This document shows, in pieces, positions 62,261 to 64,000 of a DNA stretch of 64,000 bases (the first letter of the stretch is position 1; each line of letters opens with the position of its first letter). Below the pieces are notes generated by a model. That model saw only the letters and a program-made list of their open reading frames with translations, was not told the DNA's origin and searched no databases. The stretch spans positions 496,001-560,000 of the forward strand of contig CBDCUC010000039.1 in assembly GCA_965222485.1 (NCBI GenBank). The letters run 5' to 3'. Origin of the DNA: CBDCUC01 sp965222485 (lineage in GTDB: Bacteria; Pseudomonadota; Alphaproteobacteria; Rhizobiales; Hyphomicrobiaceae). The position numbers were made by a program, and so were the translations under genes.

Positions 62261-62359
62261 ATGGACTATCTGTTCGTCAAATTGTTTTGGTACATCGCGA
62301 CCGCATTTTCGATCGGCGTATTCGTCGGTTGGGTTTCGTGCGGCCGCGAGGACGACTAA
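62261..62359 (+). CDS. 32-residue membrane micro-protein
   Basis: A very short frame: MDYLFVKLFWYIATAFSIGV, then FVGWVSCGREDD. GGGAG stands about 8 bases before the ATG. The sequence is one hydrophobic helix with a glycine-x-x-x-glycine-like spacing and an acidic C-terminus. It lies between the OmpA-type gene and the helix-hairpin-helix gene and could be their small membrane partner. It is not listed in usual gene sets because of its length. Confidence 0.6.
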   Translation: MDYLFVKLFWYIATAFSIGVFVGWVSCGREDD

Positions 62360-62408
62360 GGCACTGGTTCAATCTTAGGCAATGCACAAAGATTTGGGGC
62401 TCTGACGC

Positions 62409-63629
62409 ATGAACACTTTGATCTGGCAGACCGCGCTGCTGTTGCTCGCTGCATACCTGCTTGGCGCGATATTGGGCTGTCTGTTGAACCAGTTGTTTCG
62501 ATCAGGCCGACGCAAAAGCGACACGAAGGCGGCTACGGGAGACACGGGAACATCTTCAGGTAGCCTTGTAATGAACCAGCCGGCTATCAATGCGACGACG
62601 TCCAGCCCGGCATCAGGGCAAGTCGCCAGCGGTGGTGCGCCGACAGGAGAAGAGGACGCAGCCCGTTTTGAGCGCGCGTTGAGCGGAAGCTCTGACGCAT
62701 CTACGGCAGTGAGTTCCAGCTTGGCCAGCGATGTTGAAGCGTCCACTCAACAGCCTGCACCGGCACGTCCATCGCCTCAGGCTGCAGCCGTTGCCACAGC
62801 TGCAGCGGTCGCTGCCGCACATTCTACGGCGGCGAGTTCAATGCGCAGAGGATCGGCAGGCGGCGCCGCAACCTCATCTGATACCGCCGCCGGGACTGCT
62901 GCGACGACAACAACAAATGATGACCTGACGCTCATACGCGGCGTCGATGGTTTCATGCGCAGAGAACTTGAGTCCATTGGCGTTCACACCTTTGGTCAAA
63001 TCGCAAGCTGGCATGCGGATGACATGGTCGCGTTGCCCCCCGGCCTGAAAGAGCGCGCGAGCAGAGAGAACTGGATCGAGCAGGCACAGATGCTCGCTAA
63101 GGGCCAGCAGACCGACTTTGCAAGGCGCAGAGAGGGCGGGCAAGTAATCGAACCAGTGCCAGTTCCAGAAGATGCGCTACCGCTGGCACAATCCACGGGA
63201 CCTCAGCCCACCGCAGCTGTTCAGGCCGCTAGCAATGGGACATCACCGGCCTCTCCGCCACAGGTACCATCTTCGTCCTCATCGGCACCGGCTGCTGCAG
63301 TCCACCGCGTTCCAGGGCCAGAAACTGCAGATCTCACAAACCTTCGTTCGGTAAAATCGGAAGCGTTTCGCGGGCCGACGGCATCAAATGATGTGGCGCC
63401 TGATGATCTAAAGCGCATTCGTGGCGTTGGATCGCTGATCGAACGCAAGTTGGTGTCGCTGGGAATAACCAGCTACGAGCAAATCGCAAACTGGAGTGCG
63501 GCCGAGATCGACCGCATCAGTCAGATCCTAGATTTCAAGGGCCGGATCGAACGCGAAAACTGGGTCGAGCAGGCGCGCATCTTGGCGTCGGGAGGGCAGA
63601 CTGAGTTCTCCCGCCGGTTGGAGAGCTGA
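62409..63629 (+). CDS. Membrane-anchored protein with two helix-hairpin-helix-like domains
   Basis: A 406-residue protein. It starts with one transmembrane helix (WQTALLLLAAYLLGAILGCL), followed by a low-complexity Ala/Ser/Pro linker. Two related domains follow: NDDLTLIRGVDGFMRRELES with GVHTFGQIASW (about 172-240) and PDDLKRIRGVGSLIERKLVS with GITSYEQIANWSAAEID (about 327-400). They share the pattern of DUF4332/helix-hairpin-helix domains (LxxIRGVGxxxxxxLxxxGIxxxxQIAxW) and each ends in RENWxEQAxxLAxGxxT. The function is unknown; DNA or protein binding is possible. It follows the OmpA-type and micro-protein genes. Confidence 0.75.
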   Translation: MNTLIWQTALLLLAAYLLGAILGCLLNQLFRSGRRKSDTKAATGDTGTSSGSLVMNQPAINATTSSPASGQVASGGAPTGEEDAARFERALSGSSDASTAVSSSLASDVEASTQQPAPARPSPQAAAVATAAAVAAAHSTAASSMRRGSAGGAATSSDTAAGTAATTTTNDDLTLIRGVDGFMRRELESIGVHTFGQIASWHADDMVALPPGLKERASRENWIEQAQMLAKGQQTDFARRREGGQVIEPVPVPEDALPLAQSTGPQPTAAVQAASNGTSPASPPQVPSSSSSAPAAAVHRVPGPETADLTNLRSVKSEAFRGPTASNDVAPDDLKRIRGVGSLIERKLVSLGITSYEQIANWSAAEIDRISQILDFKGRIERENWVEQARILASGGQTEFSRRLES

Positions 63630-63733
63630 ACAGGCAAATTGAAGCGCGCTGGCGAGAGGCCCGGCGAAAAAATGCGGCACACTCGTGCGCTCAGCCCTGC
63701 GACCGTTCTGAAAGTTACAAGCGCACAGTTGGC

Positions 63734-64000
63734 CTAACCAGCCAGTCGACGCACAAGACCACCGCCATGCGGGTGGGGCATGGTGCCTGTCCGCGCACCA
63801 ATCCAATCAAACTGCGCATCAGCCTGCTCAAGGAAGTGCAAGACGGCCTCCTGCGTGGGAGCATCCATCAACAATGGTGCATGCCCTTCGCCAGGAACGG
63901 TGTGACTGACCAGGGCAGGATGCCGGCGTCGCATCTCGTCAACCGTTTCTTCGCTCAGAATATCTGAGTTCTCGCCACGCACCACCATTAGGGGCACGCG
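63734..64000 (-). CDS. Alpha/beta hydrolase, C-terminal part (cut by window edge)
   Basis: The frame runs off the right end, so only the last 88 or so residues are visible: PLMVVRGENSDILSEETVDEMRRR with the acid-residue strand, and VPGEGHAPLLMDAPTQEAVLHFL with the catalytic histidine. This matches the C-terminal third of an alpha/beta hydrolase. The nucleophile lies outside the window and the substrate is unknown. Confidence 0.8.
   Translation of the reverse strand, partial: RVPLMVVRGENSDILSEETVDEMRRRHPALVSHTVPGEGHAPLLMDAPTQEAVLHFLEQADAQFDWIGARTGTMPHPHGGGLVRRLAG

Noticed and set aside
1..64000. CRISPR arrays, insertion sequences, prophage or rRNA genes
   Set aside because: No regularly spaced direct repeats, transposase, integrase, phage or rRNA sequence was recognised anywhere in the window.

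Overview
The window is a piece of an alphaproteobacterial chromosome, most likely from the order Hyphomicrobiales (Rhizobiales). Evidence: DivK and PleD cell-cycle regulators beside a DUF3572 gene; an EipB (DUF1849) envelope protein; the gene order plsY-dprA-topA-rnr-DUF983-NUDIX-rpmG; betaine-lipid genes btaAB; and a divergent AidB-type dehydrogenase. No rRNA, CRISPR array, complete insertion sequence or phage gene is visible. One tRNA (Ser, GCT anticodon) is present.

Layout. 1-5.3 kb: a RidA / glycerophosphodiester phosphodiesterase / FemAB-like operon, EipB, two adjacent palindromic repeats, a ROK sugar kinase and DUF3572. 5.6-7.4 kb: divK-pleD. 7.4-8.4 kb: a gene-free, hairpin-rich kilobase. 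8.4-17.6 kb: minus-strand information-processing block from plsY to rpmG. 17.9-29.7 kb: AidB-like dehydrogenase, PcfJ-like protein, ruvX, a membrane-fused spermidine-synthase-like protein, and gatC-gatA ... gatB with chorismate mutase and rhodanese genes between. 29.8-42.5 kb: Kef-type antiporter, btaAB, DedA, quinone oxidoreductase, a glycosyltransferase-like membrane protein, small lipoproteins, a Sel1 protein, tRNA-Ser and a GNAT-nitrilase fusion. 42.7-44.3 kb: a ribbon-helix-helix protein and a cyclic-nucleotide-binding/acyltransferase fusion.

45-57.4 kb is the standout accessory region. It encodes a complete soluble di-iron monooxygenase of the propane-monooxygenase type, read on the minus strand in the order alpha, reductase, beta, coupling protein, followed by a dedicated GroEL-like chaperonin. 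A near-perfect sigma-54 promoter precedes two small unknown genes and then the oxygenase. An AcoR/MimR-type sigma-54 activator lies at the far end, facing away. Between activator and chaperonin are four unfamiliar genes: a 168-aa protein, a 106-aa helical protein, a WD40/beta-propeller protein with its own possible sigma-54 promoter, and a 160-aa protein. Oxygenase, chaperonin and activator resemble the mycobacterial mimABCD/mimG and prmABCD systems, but no alcohol dehydrogenase is seen here, and the accessory set is not one I recognise.

57.9-64 kb: a secreted MetX-like alpha/beta hydrolase; a large OmpA-type protein with BON-like repeats; a 32-aa membrane micro-ORF; a membrane-anchored protein with two helix-hairpin-helix-like domains; and the C-terminal end of an alpha/beta hydrolase cut by the window edge.
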